In this document: positions 8,650 through 17,339 of the stretch, one piece after another
Layout: the number at the start of each line of letters is the position of its first letter
Position numbering within the stretch: position 1 is the stretch's first letter
Position numbers and translations under genes: made by a program
The notes under the pieces: generated by a model
Database searches by the model: none
Told to the model about the DNA's origin: nothing
The model's input: the letters and a program-made list of their open reading frames with translations, nothing else
DNA from: Paenibacillus sp. FSL R5-0912
GTDB lineage: Bacteria > Bacillota > Bacilli > Paenibacillales > Paenibacillaceae
Length of the DNA stretch: 64,000 nt
Reading direction: 5' to 3'
NCBI RefSeq assembly: GCF_000758605.1
Contig: NZ_CP009282.1
Location: 3,658,001 to 3,722,000 of the forward strand

Positions 8650-9641
8650 GTAGCGCACCTGCAATTGATGCTAACGCCCTGACCAAAGAGTATCCTAATG
8701 GACGCGGTTGCCGGGATGTTACCATCACTGTGGGGAAAGGGGAAGCCTTCGGCTTCCTCGGCCCCAACGGTGCCGGCAAGAGCACCTTCGTCAAAATGCT
8801 GGTGGGACTCATCTCGCCAACGGGCGGGAAAGCTTCCATCCTGGGTCATCCGCTCGGTTCTCTTGAAGCCAAAGCCAAGATCGGGTACTTGCCTGAGCTA
8901 TACCGCTATCAGGATTGGCTGACCGGAGAAGAGGTAGTCAGACTGCATGCTAAGCTAAGCCGGACCCGGAAAAGTGTGGCGGACATAAGGATCCCACAGC
9001 TTCTGCAGGAAGTAGGCATTGGTCAGCGGGGGAAGGACCGGGTCAAGCATTATTCCAAGGGAATGCAGCAGCGGCTGGGACTGGCTTGTGCGCTGGTCAA
9101 CGAGCCGGAAATTATTTTTCTCGATGAGCCCTCCTCTGCGCTTGATCCAATCGGGAGAATGGAAGTACGGATGATTCTGGAGCGGCTCAAGGAGAGAGGG
9201 ATCACGATATTTCTCAACTCCCATTTGCTTGAGGATGTTGAAGTGCTGTGCGACCGGATGGCCATGCTTAATAACGGGACGGTCCTGCGGCACGGCAAAG
9301 TATCAGAGATCCTGAGCCAGCGGACCAGCTGGCATTTCAAAGTGGGCGGGTATACGCCTTTTTTGCTGTCCTGGCTGAAGGAACATACAGGGCTTACCAT
9401 CCGGCAGACGACCGCTGGAGCCGGAAAAACCAGGCAGGGAATCGGACAAGAGCCGGAATTAGGCAGCAGTGTCGTATGGCTGGAAGCAGAGCTGGACAAC
9501 GAGGAGCAGGCGGGCTGGCTGAACGGGCTGATTGTGGAGCAGGGGATGACTCTATATGAAGTAACCCGCAAACAAGAACGGCTGGAAGAGTGGTTCATGG
9601 ATGCTGTATCCGGACTTAGCCATAGGGGAGAGAGCGAATGA
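8646..9641 (+). CDS. ABC exporter ATP-binding protein (ABC-2 type)
   Basis: 331 residues. Seen: Walker A GPNGAGKS about 39-46, Q-loop region LPELYRYQDW, signature YSKGMQQRLGLACAL, Walker B IIFLDEPSSALDP and an H-loop NSHLLEDVE. A C-terminal extension of about 110 residues (from about 220) follows the nucleotide-binding domain. It overlaps the genes on both sides by 4 bp, so sigma factor, regulator, ATPase and permease form one coupled operon. The substrate is unknown; such modules commonly export peptides or confer antibiotic self-protection, but nothing here proves that. Confidence 0.9.
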   Translation: MSSAPAIDANALTKEYPNGRGCRDVTITVGKGEAFGFLGPNGAGKSTFVKMLVGLISPTGGKASILGHPLGSLEAKAKIGYLPELYRYQDWLTGEEVVRLHAKLSRTRKSVADIRIPQLLQEVGIGQRGKDRVKHYSKGMQQRLGLACALVNEPEIIFLDEPSSALDPIGRMEVRMILERLKERGITIFLNSHLLEDVEVLCDRMAMLNNGTVLRHGKVSEILSQRTSWHFKVGGYTPFLLSWLKEHTGLTIRQTTAGAGKTRQGIGQEPELGSSVVWLEAELDNEEQAGWLNGLIVEQGMTLYEVTRKQERLEEWFMDAVSGLSHRGESE

Positions 9642-10519
9642 ATACCATACTTGAAATGACATGGAAGGAAATGCTGCGTAAAAAGGTGATGCTGCTAACT
9701 CTGCTGCTCACGTTTGTCTTTCTGATCGCCTTCTGGTTTGTGGCCGATACGGTTGGAAAGAATGAGCCTGGGGCAGGGTCTATACATAACGGGAGTGAGT
9801 TGTTCACACGATTTACGAACGGCGCCTTTATTCTTAGTCTGGGATACTTCTTCGGCGCCTTTGTAATCGCCTTTCTGGCGATCTTCAGCTCGTTCTCGGT
9901 AATTGCGGGGGAAGCGGAACAGGGAGTCATGCAGGCATTGCTGCCCCGGCCGCTGCCGCGCTGGAAATGGTATGCCGGACGCTGGCTCGGTTTCGTAACA
10001 CTGGGTGTAGTTTATGCCTTCATTCTATTTCTGGCTATCCTGCTGATCACAAATGTCCATGCGAGCGTTCCCAGAGATCCGGCAGCACTAGTGAAGTCAT
10101 TTTTGCTGTTTGCTTCTGTGGTTCCATTGTTAATCTCCGTATCCATGCTGGGCTCAGGGATTTTCTCGGCGCTGGGTAACGGTGTGTTCATGACGATGCT
10201 CTATGGGGCAGGGTTTCTGGGAGGAATGCTTGATAAGCTAAGCGGTTCGCTGCGGCTGGAGAATGACGCGCTGAATGTGCTGCATAATCTGACCGGGATC
10301 ATGTCGATGCTGATGCCGGCAGATGCCTTGCAGCGCAGAATGACCGCCGAGCTGTTCAGTCTGAAGGATATCAGCGGTCTGGTTTCCCTAAGTAATGGCG
10401 GACTTAGCATCATTAATATCAGCGCGTACCCGTCAGTGTCATTCATCGTATATGCTGTGTGTTATACCGTAATTGTATTTGTAATAGGAATTCTGCATTT
10501 TCAGCGCAAGGATTTATAA
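9638..10519 (+). CDS. ABC-2 type permease
   Basis: 293 residues, hydrophobic, with about six membrane helices starting at LLTLLLTFVFLIAFWFV and ending with VYAVCYTVIVFVIGILHF before FQRKDL. The middle carries EAEQGVMQALLPRPLPRW, the cytoplasmic motif usual in ABC-2 permeases after the second helix. It starts 4 bp inside the ATPase gene and is its probable partner. It is the last gene of the ECF sigma operon. Substrate unknown. Confidence 0.87.
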   Translation: MNTILEMTWKEMLRKKVMLLTLLLTFVFLIAFWFVADTVGKNEPGAGSIHNGSELFTRFTNGAFILSLGYFFGAFVIAFLAIFSSFSVIAGEAEQGVMQALLPRPLPRWKWYAGRWLGFVTLGVVYAFILFLAILLITNVHASVPRDPAALVKSFLLFASVVPLLISVSMLGSGIFSALGNGVFMTMLYGAGFLGGMLDKLSGSLRLENDALNVLHNLTGIMSMLMPADALQRRMTAELFSLKDISGLVSLSNGGLSIINISAYPSVSFIVYAVCYTVIVFVIGILHFQRKDL

Positions 10520-10529
10520 GACAAATAAA

Positions 10530-10573
10530 CAGCGCCCTCAAAGTTTCCTGGTTAAGGAACTTCAGGGGCGCTG
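10530..10573 (-). terminator. terminator hairpin between convergent genes
   Basis: CAGCGCCCTCAAAGTTTCC and GGAACTTCAGGGGCGCTG form a long imperfect stem. On the minus strand TTTATTTG follows, so it best serves the HxlR gene. It may also stop the rightward operon, though there is no T tract on that side. Confidence 0.7.
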
Positions 10574-10593
10574 CTTCGCATGCAGGCCGGCAA

Positions 10594-10920
10594 TCATTTG
10601 GTCACGCCAATCTCAATCCAATCCGTAGACCAGTTACCGATTTCACCAAGAATGGGAGCCAGTGCCGTGCCTTTGTCGGTCAACGAATACTCAATACGCA
10701 CAGGCATTTCAGGATACACCGTGCGCTGAATGATGCCTTCGTTCTCCATTTCCTTCAGCCGGTCGGATAATACTTTGCCGCTTAGATTGGATAAGCAATG
10801 CTCGATTTCCCCGAATCGCCGCGGACCATCCATCAGGACGAATACGATCAGTGCAACCCACCGTTTACTAAGCACATCGACCGCTTTCTCGAAGCGTGGA
10901 CACATTTCGAAATTGTTCAT
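10594..10920 (-). CDS. HxlR-family winged-helix regulator
   Basis: 108 residues from the ATG at 10920, which has GAGGTG 6 bp upstream; an in-frame ATG at 10941 lies before that site. Seen: the HxlR core CPRFEKAVDVLSKRWVALIV, then RFGEIEHCL and LSDRLKEMENEGII of the winged helix, ending in IGNWSTDWIE. The Cys at residue 7 occupies the place of the redox-sensing Cys of YodB/HypR-type members, so a thiol-stress response is possible but not shown. The nearest divergent gene is the GTP cyclohydrolase gene more than 300 bp away, so its target is uncertain. Confidence 0.9.
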   Translation of the reverse strand: MNNFEMCPRFEKAVDVLSKRWVALIVFVLMDGPRRFGEIEHCLSNLSGKVLSDRLKEMENEGIIQRTVYPEMPVRIEYSLTDKGTALAPILGEIGNWSTDWIEIGVTK

Positions 10921-10941
10921 TAGCATCACCTCAACATTCAT

Positions 10942-11275
10942 TATATCATAAACTTACAATAAGTAATCATTAATATTTAAATATATATTATAACTTGACG
11001 AACTTATATTACAATGATAAACTAACTTACAAATAGTTACTAGTGAAAATAATGAATATTAAAATTTTACGAACCAGGCATAGGCTATTACGCATTTTTT
11101 AGAGAAAAGTTGCTTGCCTGCTTATACCAACTAAGCCTATGCTTCCGATACGAGTTTTGCGTAACCAGTTCGGAGAAGCTTATGCTATCAAAACTAAGTG
11201 TATGCTTCCGAAGCAAGTTTTGCGAAATGAAATCGAAGAAGCTAATGCTATCAAAACTTTTAGGATGGTGCACTC
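10942..11275. other. A/T-rich intergenic spacer upstream of ribA
   Basis: About 330 bp between the divergent HxlR and GTP cyclohydrolase genes. The first half is very A/T-rich and is the probable promoter region. The second half holds the 63-bp tandem repeat listed separately. No FMN riboswitch (RFN element) could be recognised. Confidence 0.5.
11129..11254 (+). repeat. two tandem copies of a 63-bp repeat
   Basis: Unit 1 (11129-11191) and unit 2 (11192-11254) both begin AACTAAG, contain TATGCTTCCGA and AGTTTTGCG, and end in GAAGCT(T/A)ATGCTATCAA; about three quarters of positions agree. In unit 2 GCTTCCGAAGC is a short palindrome. The array ends about 20 bp before ribA. Confidence 0.8.
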
Positions 11276-12058
11276 ATGATCAAACCCGATATCCTTTCCA
11301 TATTACAGAACAAAATCAAACGGATCTCCAAGGATGATTCCACGAATATACTGGTTGGTCCCATTACCTTGCCGGTGAACCTGGACGGGGAGACCGTTAC
11401 CTTCAAATGGTACAGCTGGCTGAAAGTGACGGATGAAGAGCTTCAGCAAGCGGAAGGTAAAGAGGCTACTGAACTGCTTATCAGCCGGTTGTCTTCAATG
11501 AACCTTGCGGATGGACAACAGTCGAGCGTTCTTGTCTATGGGGATTTCGAGAACTCCGACGAAGCGCTGATCCGGATGCACAGCATTTGCCACACCGGTG
11601 ATATTTTTGGCAGCAAACGCTGCGATTGCGGCTTCCAGCTGCACACATCGATGAAGATGATTGCCCAGCATGGTTCCGGAGCACTCTTTTACCTGGCTAA
11701 TCATGAGGGACGAGGCATCGGCCTGTTCAGCAAAGCCATGGCTTATATTCTGCAGGAAGAAGGATATGATACTGTAGAAGCTAATCTGGAGCTGGGCTTT
11801 GCTGATGATTCCAGAGATTACACAGACGCGATCAGTGTGCTTCAGCACCTGCGCAGCAAACCGGTGACCCTGATCACCAATAATCCGAAGAAGATGGAAG
11901 CTCTGAGAGCTGCCGGAATGAACACGGTCAAAAGAGTACCGCTATGGGGCGATGTCTCGGTCTTCAACGAAAAGTATCTGCGGACCAAAGTAGCCCGCTC
12001 CGGACATCTGGAGGCTGTGCAGAGCGCGGATTTTTTTGAGGGCAGAGTAGCTAAATAA
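11276..12058 (+). CDS. ribA: GTP cyclohydrolase II (RibA-type, stand-alone)
   Basis: 260 residues. Seen: the zinc site HSICHTGDIFGSKRCDCGFQL with three Cys, the GTP-binding and catalytic segment LANHEGRGIGLFSKA, and a late LITNNPKKMEAL motif, all typical of GTP cyclohydrolase II. Known: it opens GTP to give the first pyrimidine intermediate of riboflavin synthesis. An N-terminal segment of about 70 residues precedes the catalytic domain, and there is no DHBP synthase (RibB) fusion. It is not in a riboflavin operon: neighbours are an HxlR regulator and an ABC exporter. No clear ribosome binding site is visible (TTTAGGATGG lies 8-17 bp upstream). It could be a paralog with a related GTP-derived product. 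Confidence 0.85.
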   Translation: MIKPDILSILQNKIKRISKDDSTNILVGPITLPVNLDGETVTFKWYSWLKVTDEELQQAEGKEATELLISRLSSMNLADGQQSSVLVYGDFENSDEALIRMHSICHTGDIFGSKRCDCGFQLHTSMKMIAQHGSGALFYLANHEGRGIGLFSKAMAYILQEEGYDTVEANLELGFADDSRDYTDAISVLQHLRSKPVTLITNNPKKMEALRAAGMNTVKRVPLWGDVSVFNEKYLRTKVARSGHLEAVQSADFFEGRVAK

Positions 12059-12168
12059 GCCGGCCGTACTCTGGCAGAGCAGAATGGTAAGGGAAATAGG
12101 TAGTACTTTTGGATTCATTCTATTATAATGGGGTACTGAACCCAATACTTAGCTTAGTGAGGTAACCT

Positions 12169-13224
12169 ATGAATGCTATTCAAGTGCAGGACTTGCGCAA
12201 GACATTTAAAGTCCAAAAAAACCGCGAGGGCCTCAAAGGAGCCTTCGCTGATTTGTTTAAACGGCAATATTCCGAAGTGACCGCAGTGAAGGACATTTCG
12301 TTCAGTATTCCGGAAGGCGAAATATGCGGATACATCGGGGAGAACGGGGCCGGCAAATCGACCACGATTAAGATGCTCACTGGTATTCTCGTACCTACCG
12401 CCGGCAGTCTTTCTGTAGGCGGCTTCGTGCCGTATGCGGAACGTGAGAAGTTCGTACAGAATATCGGAGTTGTATTCGGACAGCGCAGCCAGCTCTGGTG
12501 GGATATCGGTGTCATCGAATCGTTCCAGCTGCTGCGTAAGGTGTACCGGGTCTCCGAGCAGGATTTCAAAAAACGGCTGGATGAGCTCGTTGAGCGGCTG
12601 GAGCTGCAGGAGCTGCTGAACCGTCCGGTACGTAAGCTCAGTCTCGGACAGCGGATGCGCTGTGAGCTGGTCGCTGCGCTGCTGCACAATCCGTCGATTC
12701 TGTTTCTGGATGAGCCGACGATTGGCCTTGATATTGTCGTGAAGTCAGAGATTCGAGAGTTCCTCAAGGATATGAACCGTGAGCATGGCACGACCATCCT
12801 GCTGACGACGCATGATCTGCAGGATATTGAAGCTCTCTGCTCGCGGGTAATCATGCTGGATGACGGGCGGATTATCTATGACGGGGGTCTTGAGGATCTC
12901 AAGCAGCGGTGGGGAACGGGACGTGAAGTGCAGTTCCAGTTCGGTACCGCTACGAAGCTGCAGCAGCTGGTGCAGTGGACAGAGGGGATGCCGGTTACCT
13001 GGACAGCCGAGAATGAGCTGGGTGCCAAGGTATGGATTCCGCTCGAGCTGAATGTATCGGATGTGCTGGGCCGGGTGGTCGGACAGGCAGATATTACAGA
13101 TATCAAAATCATCGAAACCAATACGGATGACATCGTCCGCAGTATTTATCAGTCAGGCTCGGCAGAGAAGCCGGAAGAGCGGATCGCGGCACTGAGTGAT
13201 GAGAAAGAGGCACTCCATGTCTAA
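12169..13224 (+). CDS. ABC exporter ATP-binding protein
   Basis: 351 residues; GAGGTAAC upstream of the ATG. Seen: Walker A GENGAGKS about 57-64, a Q-loop followed by GQRSQLWWDI, signature LSLGQRMRCELVAAL, Walker B ILFLDEPTIGLD and H-loop TTHDLQDIE. The GQRSQLWWD segment and the long N-terminus are typical of the ABC subfamily paired with two PF06182-type permeases. Both permeases follow: the first overlaps this gene by 8 bp. The substrate is unknown. Confidence 0.92.
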   Translation: MNAIQVQDLRKTFKVQKNREGLKGAFADLFKRQYSEVTAVKDISFSIPEGEICGYIGENGAGKSTTIKMLTGILVPTAGSLSVGGFVPYAEREKFVQNIGVVFGQRSQLWWDIGVIESFQLLRKVYRVSEQDFKKRLDELVERLELQELLNRPVRKLSLGQRMRCELVAALLHNPSILFLDEPTIGLDIVVKSEIREFLKDMNREHGTTILLTTHDLQDIEALCSRVIMLDDGRIIYDGGLEDLKQRWGTGREVQFQFGTATKLQQLVQWTEGMPVTWTAENELGAKVWIPLELNVSDVLGRVVGQADITDIKIIETNTDDIVRSIYQSGSAEKPEERIAALSDEKEALHV

Positions 13225-14092
13225 GCAGCTGGCAACGGCAGCTTCCTCCTCCGGCAGCAGAACACCGGGCGGCTCCCGGGAGAACGGACGAAGGCTGCTG
13301 CTCGGCGCTTATTTCGATTTCATCCGCATCCGCTTCCTGACGATGCTGGCTTACCGGATCAATTACTATTCAGGAATTCTGATCTACACGCTGAATATCG
13401 GGGTCAACTATTTCACCTGGAAAGCTATTTATGGAGGCGGAGAATCACTAGGCGGCTTTACCGGGGCACAGATGACTACGTATGTGGCCGTCTCGTGGAT
13501 GGCTCGGGCGTTCTATTTCAATAACCTGGACAGGGAGATTTCTACGGATATCCGTGACGGCAGCATCGCGATTCAGTTCATCCGACCTTATAACTATGTG
13601 CTGGTCAAAATGATGCAGGGACTTGGCGAAGGCCTGTTCCGCTTCATGATGCTGATGATTCCGGGCATGGTGATTGCCATTCTGCTGTTTCCGGTGCAAC
13701 TGCCGACAGAACCATCCGCCTGGATCGGTTTCCTGGTAATGCTCTTCTTCAGTTTCCTGATCAGCTCACAGATTAATATCATAACGGGGCTCTCTGCATT
13801 CTTCGTCGAGAATAACGAGGGGATGATGCGCATGAAGCGTGTTATCGTTGACCTGTTCTCTGGCCTGATCGTCCCGATTACGCTTTTTCCGGGCTGGTTA
13901 TCGTCCATTCTCAAGATTCTGCCCTTTCAGGCCATCACGTACCTGCCGGGTTCCGTATTCACGGGCCGGGTGCAGGGAGTGGGCATTTGGAATGTGCTGG
14001 GCATCCAGGTCATCTGGTTCCTGGTCCTGCTGATTCCGATTGTCTGGCTATATCACGCAGCGCGCCAGCGGCTGTTCGTGCAGGGAGGTTGA
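13217..14092 (+). CDS. ABC-2 family permease (PF06182-like), subunit 1
   Basis: 291 residues from ATG 13217, which has AGAGG upstream and overlaps the ATPase gene; the frame extends to 13196 without a better start. Seen: a polar N-terminus of about 28 residues, then YFDFIRIRFLTMLAYRINYYSG and about six membrane helices with the DREISTDIRDGSIAIQFIRP motif between helices 2 and 3. That motif (GSI...RP) is shared with the next gene and marks the family. It probably forms a heterodimer with the next product. Confidence 0.88.
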   Translation: MSKQLATAASSSGSRTPGGSRENGRRLLLGAYFDFIRIRFLTMLAYRINYYSGILIYTLNIGVNYFTWKAIYGGGESLGGFTGAQMTTYVAVSWMARAFYFNNLDREISTDIRDGSIAIQFIRPYNYVLVKMMQGLGEGLFRFMMLMIPGMVIAILLFPVQLPTEPSAWIGFLVMLFFSFLISSQINIITGLSAFFVENNEGMMRMKRVIVDLFSGLIVPITLFPGWLSSILKILPFQAITYLPGSVFTGRVQGVGIWNVLGIQVIWFLVLLIPIVWLYHAARQRLFVQGG

Positions 14093-14098
14093 GCCGGA

Positions 14099-14884
14099 AT
14101 GTACTATTTAGGTTTGTTAATTGAATATCTGAAAAATTATATGAAGACAAGGTTAACCTATCGTGCTGATTTCTGGGTGGAGGTTGTTTCCGATCTTCTC
14201 TTCCAGGCAACGAACTTTATCTTCATTATGGTCATTTTCATGCATACCGACAGCCTGGGCGGCTGGAATCAGAACGAAGTGGTGTTCGTCTACGGGTTCT
14301 TTATGGTGCCGTTCGGCGTGTTCAGCTGTTTCGTGAATATGTGGGGCTTCAGTGAGCGATATATCGTCAAAGGTGAGATGGACCGCATTCTGACCCGACC
14401 GGCGCATAATCTGTTCCAGATTTTCCTGGAGAATGTGGACCCGCCATCACTTATGGGCTCCTTCATCGGACTGATTATTATGGCAATCAGCGGCAGCAAT
14501 CTGGGCTTGCCGTTCGAATGGTGGACGCTTCCGATGCTGATTATCCTGACACTCAGTGCGGTAGCAATCTATACCGGCATCTATACGACATTGACTTCAC
14601 TGTCTTTCTATTCAGATGCGCCGACGGGTATTCTGCCGCTGATGTATAATATCCAGACCTACGGCCGTTATCCGGTTACGATCTACAACCGGGCGATTCA
14701 GGTGCTGCTCACCTGGATTATTCCGTTTGCATTTGTCGGGATCTATCCGGCAGCTCTGTTCCTCCACCGTGATGAGATGAAGGGGATGGCGCTGTTGACC
14801 CCCCTAGTGGGTGCTGTGTTCCTCGGCATTGGGCTGATGGCCTGGAGCTATGGCGTTAAGCGGTATAAAGGTGCGGGTTCTTAA
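14099..14884 (+). CDS. ABC-2 family permease (PF06182-like), subunit 2
   Basis: 261 residues; GGGAGG upstream, 6 bp after subunit 1. Seen: YLKNYMKTRLTYRADFWVE, then about six membrane helices, with KGEMDRILTRPAHNLFQI matching the GSI...RP element of subunit 1. The two permeases and the ATPase form one exporter operon closed by a terminator at 14910. Confidence 0.88.
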   Translation: MYYLGLLIEYLKNYMKTRLTYRADFWVEVVSDLLFQATNFIFIMVIFMHTDSLGGWNQNEVVFVYGFFMVPFGVFSCFVNMWGFSERYIVKGEMDRILTRPAHNLFQIFLENVDPPSLMGSFIGLIIMAISGSNLGLPFEWWTLPMLIILTLSAVAIYTGIYTTLTSLSFYSDAPTGILPLMYNIQTYGRYPVTIYNRAIQVLLTWIIPFAFVGIYPAALFLHRDEMKGMALLTPLVGAVFLGIGLMAWSYGVKRYKGAGS

Positions 14885-14909
14885 GGGATTCCGCTAAGAA
14901 AATCATACA

Positions 14910-14955
14910 GGGTCGTCCGAGCAGCTATCTATAGGATGGCACGGACGGCCCTTTT
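14910..14955 (+). terminator. terminator after the three-gene ABC operon
   Basis: GGGTCGTCCGAGC pairs with GCACGGACGGCCC, followed by TTTT. Confidence 0.8.
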
Positions 14956-15005
14956 CGTGTAGAAAATACTATAATGATGCTCAAAAAATCCTACCTGCCC
15001 AATAA

Positions 15006-15021
15006 ATGAAAGCGCATAATA
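15006..15021 (+). promoter_or_regulatory. possible partial cre site upstream of glcK
   Basis: ATGAAAGCGCATAATA agrees with the CcpA consensus WTGNNARCGNWWWCAW at 14 of 16 positions but lacks the CA near the right end. It lies about 50 bp before the glucokinase start. Weak, given the missing conserved bases. Confidence 0.25.
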
Positions 15022-15068
15022 AGGAGGGAGAGTGAAGCCAGGACAAATAATGTAAAGGAGCAGAAGCG

Positions 15069-16043
15069 ATGGAAAAATATACGATAGGTATCGATTTGGG
15101 CGGAACGAATATCAAAGCTGGATTGTTCGATGGGGATTACAGAGCAGTCGGTGAGCTGTCTCTGCCAACGGAAGCGGCGGCAGGGCCGGCGCATGTGCTC
15201 GCCAGGATCAGGCTGGCCGTTACACAGCTGACAGAGGGCAAAGGGATAGATCAGCAGCAGATCACCTGTATGGGGATGGGAATTCCCGGTCTGCTGGACC
15301 CGGAGGAAGGCCTGTCCATCTTTTCGCCTAACTTTCCCGGATGGGAACAAATACATATAGTGAATGCAATGAAGCCCTTTTATAATTTTCCGGTCTACAT
15401 CGATAATGATGTGCGAGTTAACTTATATGGGGAATGGCAGCAGGGAGCCGGACAAGGATGCCGTAACCTGGTGCTGCTCACACTTGGAACCGGACTGGGC
15501 TCAGGCATTGTCCATGACGGCAAGGTGTTGTACGGAACAACTTTCAGCGCTGGTGAAATCGGACACATGAATATGTACAGGCAGGGCAGGCCCTGCCGCT
15601 GCGGGAGCTCCGGCTGCCTCGGGAGGTATGTATCTGCTGTAGGCATGGTCCATACATTCAAGGAGAAGCTCCGGGAAGGAAGGAGCAGTCAGATCCTGGC
15701 CTGGACGAATCAGGATGACGGCCAAATTACCGCAAAGATGATCTCGGAGGCTTATGATCTCGGGGACCCGCTGGCGGTCGAAGTCATGCATGAAACCGGA
15801 GAGCTGCTGGGGTACGGTCTGGCAAATGTAATTAATCTGCTGAACCCGGAGCTGATCATTGTTGGAGGCGGCATGGCTGCCGCAGGAGAACGGCTGCTTG
15901 GCAGCGTCCGCGGCACTGTAAATGCTCATGCGCTGAAGCTCTCAGGAAGCAAATGCAGGATCGTTCAAGCCGAATTGGGCGCCAGAGCGGGCACACTTGG
16001 CGCGGCGGTATATGCGGACCAGAGACTGAATGCTCTAAAATGA
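15069..16043 (+). CDS. glcK: ROK-family glucokinase
   Basis: 324 residues; AAAGGAG upstream. Seen: phosphate-binding N-terminus IGIDLGGTNIKAGLFD, the DNDVRVNLYGEW region with the catalytic Asp, LGTGLGSGIVHDGKVL, the sugar-binding EIGHM and the ROK zinc motif CRCGSSGCLGRY, then INLLNPELIIVGGGMA. Known: ROK glucokinases make glucose 6-phosphate from free glucose with ATP. It complements PTS uptake by handling glucose released inside the cell. ROK kinases for other hexoses share these motifs, so substrate is probable rather than certain. Single gene with no DNA-binding domain. Confidence 0.85.
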   Translation: MEKYTIGIDLGGTNIKAGLFDGDYRAVGELSLPTEAAAGPAHVLARIRLAVTQLTEGKGIDQQQITCMGMGIPGLLDPEEGLSIFSPNFPGWEQIHIVNAMKPFYNFPVYIDNDVRVNLYGEWQQGAGQGCRNLVLLTLGTGLGSGIVHDGKVLYGTTFSAGEIGHMNMYRQGRPCRCGSSGCLGRYVSAVGMVHTFKEKLREGRSSQILAWTNQDDGQITAKMISEAYDLGDPLAVEVMHETGELLGYGLANVINLLNPELIIVGGGMAAAGERLLGSVRGTVNAHALKLSGSKCRIVQAELGARAGTLGAAVYADQRLNALK

Positions 16044-16375
16044 TGATTGACCGGGACAATGATCTCCTGAAATTGATCGGCGAAGACTAACTATGAGTGA
16101 TGCAAAACTATTGAATTACAATAATTCACCATATCTACATATTAAGGACCTCAACCGACAATAATCGTCAAATTATCCCAATGATGACAGCATATTCTTG
16201 GCTGTATACTAATAACAGGTTAAGAATTCGGCAGCAGTTCTTTATCCGCAGTTTCTGTGGAAGCGGCATGTAACGGTTCTTCATAACTGCTAAACATCAT
16301 CCCGGGCAGACTGAATAAACCGTGAAGCTGGTGGCTGAAGGTATTCATCCGCTCGATAAGGAGCCAGGTAATGTT
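16044..16375. other. intergenic spacer before the epimerase-like gene
   Basis: About 330 bp. No terminator with a T tract was recognised after glcK. TATACTAAT at 16204-16212 could be a -10 region, but no good -35 partner is spaced correctly. Nothing else could be identified. Confidence 0.4.
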
Positions 16376-17308
16376 ATGAATCTCGTAATCGGAGGCAATG
16401 GCGGTTTGGGCCATTCCATCACCCAAGAATTACTGTGGCGAGGTAAGCTGGTAACAGCGACCTATCATCGTTCTAATGAGGCACTAAGCAGATTGAGAGG
16501 ACCGCTGCTGACTATGGTTTCACTGGATATACAAGATGAGAGGGCACTTGCTTCTCTGCTGACAGGAGTGAGAACGGTCTACTTCTGTCTTAATGTGCCT
16601 TACCAGGACTGGTACACGATCATGCCCAAAGCGTTGGAACGGGTAACCGCGAAGCTGCATTCCGGGCAGACGCTGGTATTTCCCGGGAATGTCTACGGAT
16701 ACGGCAGATTCCAATACCTTCCCGCTGATGAAAGCCATCCCAAGGCGGCTCTTACCCGTAAAGGGAAGCTTCGTAACCAAATGGAAGAGCTGCTGAAGAA
16801 GCAGGCAGCGGAGAACGGCTTCCGCAATGTCATTCCGCGTTATCCCGACTACTATGGCCCCAACGTTACGAACAGGGTATTCGGACCCATATTTAACGGA
16901 GCGCTGCAGGCCAAAACCATCGCCTGGCCGGTCAGGCTGGATGTTCCCCATGATCTGATCTATATCCGCGATGCGGCTAAGGCAGCAGTGCTACTGGCGG
17001 AAAGCGGGGAAGAAGGGGAGTGGCATGTGTCGGGCTCCGGGGCGATTGAGGGCCGTCAGTTCCTGAATATCATCCAGGATGAAGCAGACAGTCCAAGGAA
17101 ATGCCGGACACTCCCGGGCTGGGCCGTTGGTTTGGCAGGTATATTCGATAAAGAAGCTAAAGAATTCCATGAGCTGCTATACGAATTCCAGTATCCGCTG
17201 GTGCTGAGCGAGAACAAATTCATGAAGCGGTTCCCGGAATATTCTCCAACCGCCTACAAGGATGCAGTCAAAGAAACCTTGGGCTGGTTCCGGGAGCAGC
17301 AGGAATAG
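16376..17308 (+). CDS. NAD(P)-dependent epimerase/dehydratase family protein
   Basis: 310 residues from ATG 16376, chosen because the nucleotide-binding motif NLVIGGNGGLG begins at residue 2; the frame continues back to GTG 16322. Seen: Rossmann GGNGGLG, VYFCLNVPY, VYGYGRF and RYPDYYGP, where YGYGR replaces the usual YxxxK helix, and a substrate-binding C-terminal half. It belongs to the extended short-chain dehydrogenase family that acts on nucleotide sugars or related substrates. Reaction unknown. The sfp-like gene follows after 31 bp and may be co-transcribed. Confidence 0.8.
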   Translation: MNLVIGGNGGLGHSITQELLWRGKLVTATYHRSNEALSRLRGPLLTMVSLDIQDERALASLLTGVRTVYFCLNVPYQDWYTIMPKALERVTAKLHSGQTLVFPGNVYGYGRFQYLPADESHPKAALTRKGKLRNQMEELLKKQAAENGFRNVIPRYPDYYGPNVTNRVFGPIFNGALQAKTIAWPVRLDVPHDLIYIRDAAKAAVLLAESGEEGEWHVSGSGAIEGRQFLNIIQDEADSPRKCRTLPGWAVGLAGIFDKEAKEFHELLYEFQYPLVLSENKFMKRFPEYSPTAYKDAVKETLGWFREQQE

Positions 17309-17339
17309 ACAGGAGAACCAATAGGAGGCTTAGCCGTTC

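Noticed and set aside
10942-11275. FMN riboswitch before ribA
   Set aside because: The conserved RFN helices could not be found; the region is A/T-rich and then filled by a tandem repeat.
12180-12854. 224-codon leftward open frame inside an ABC ATPase gene
   Set aside because: Ser/Arg-rich antisense shadow; no ribosome binding site.
16220-16426. 68-codon leftward open frame before the epimerase-like gene
   Set aside because: It has no ribosome binding site and no family pattern, and it overlaps the start of a supported rightward gene. Considered as a gene remnant but not supportable.
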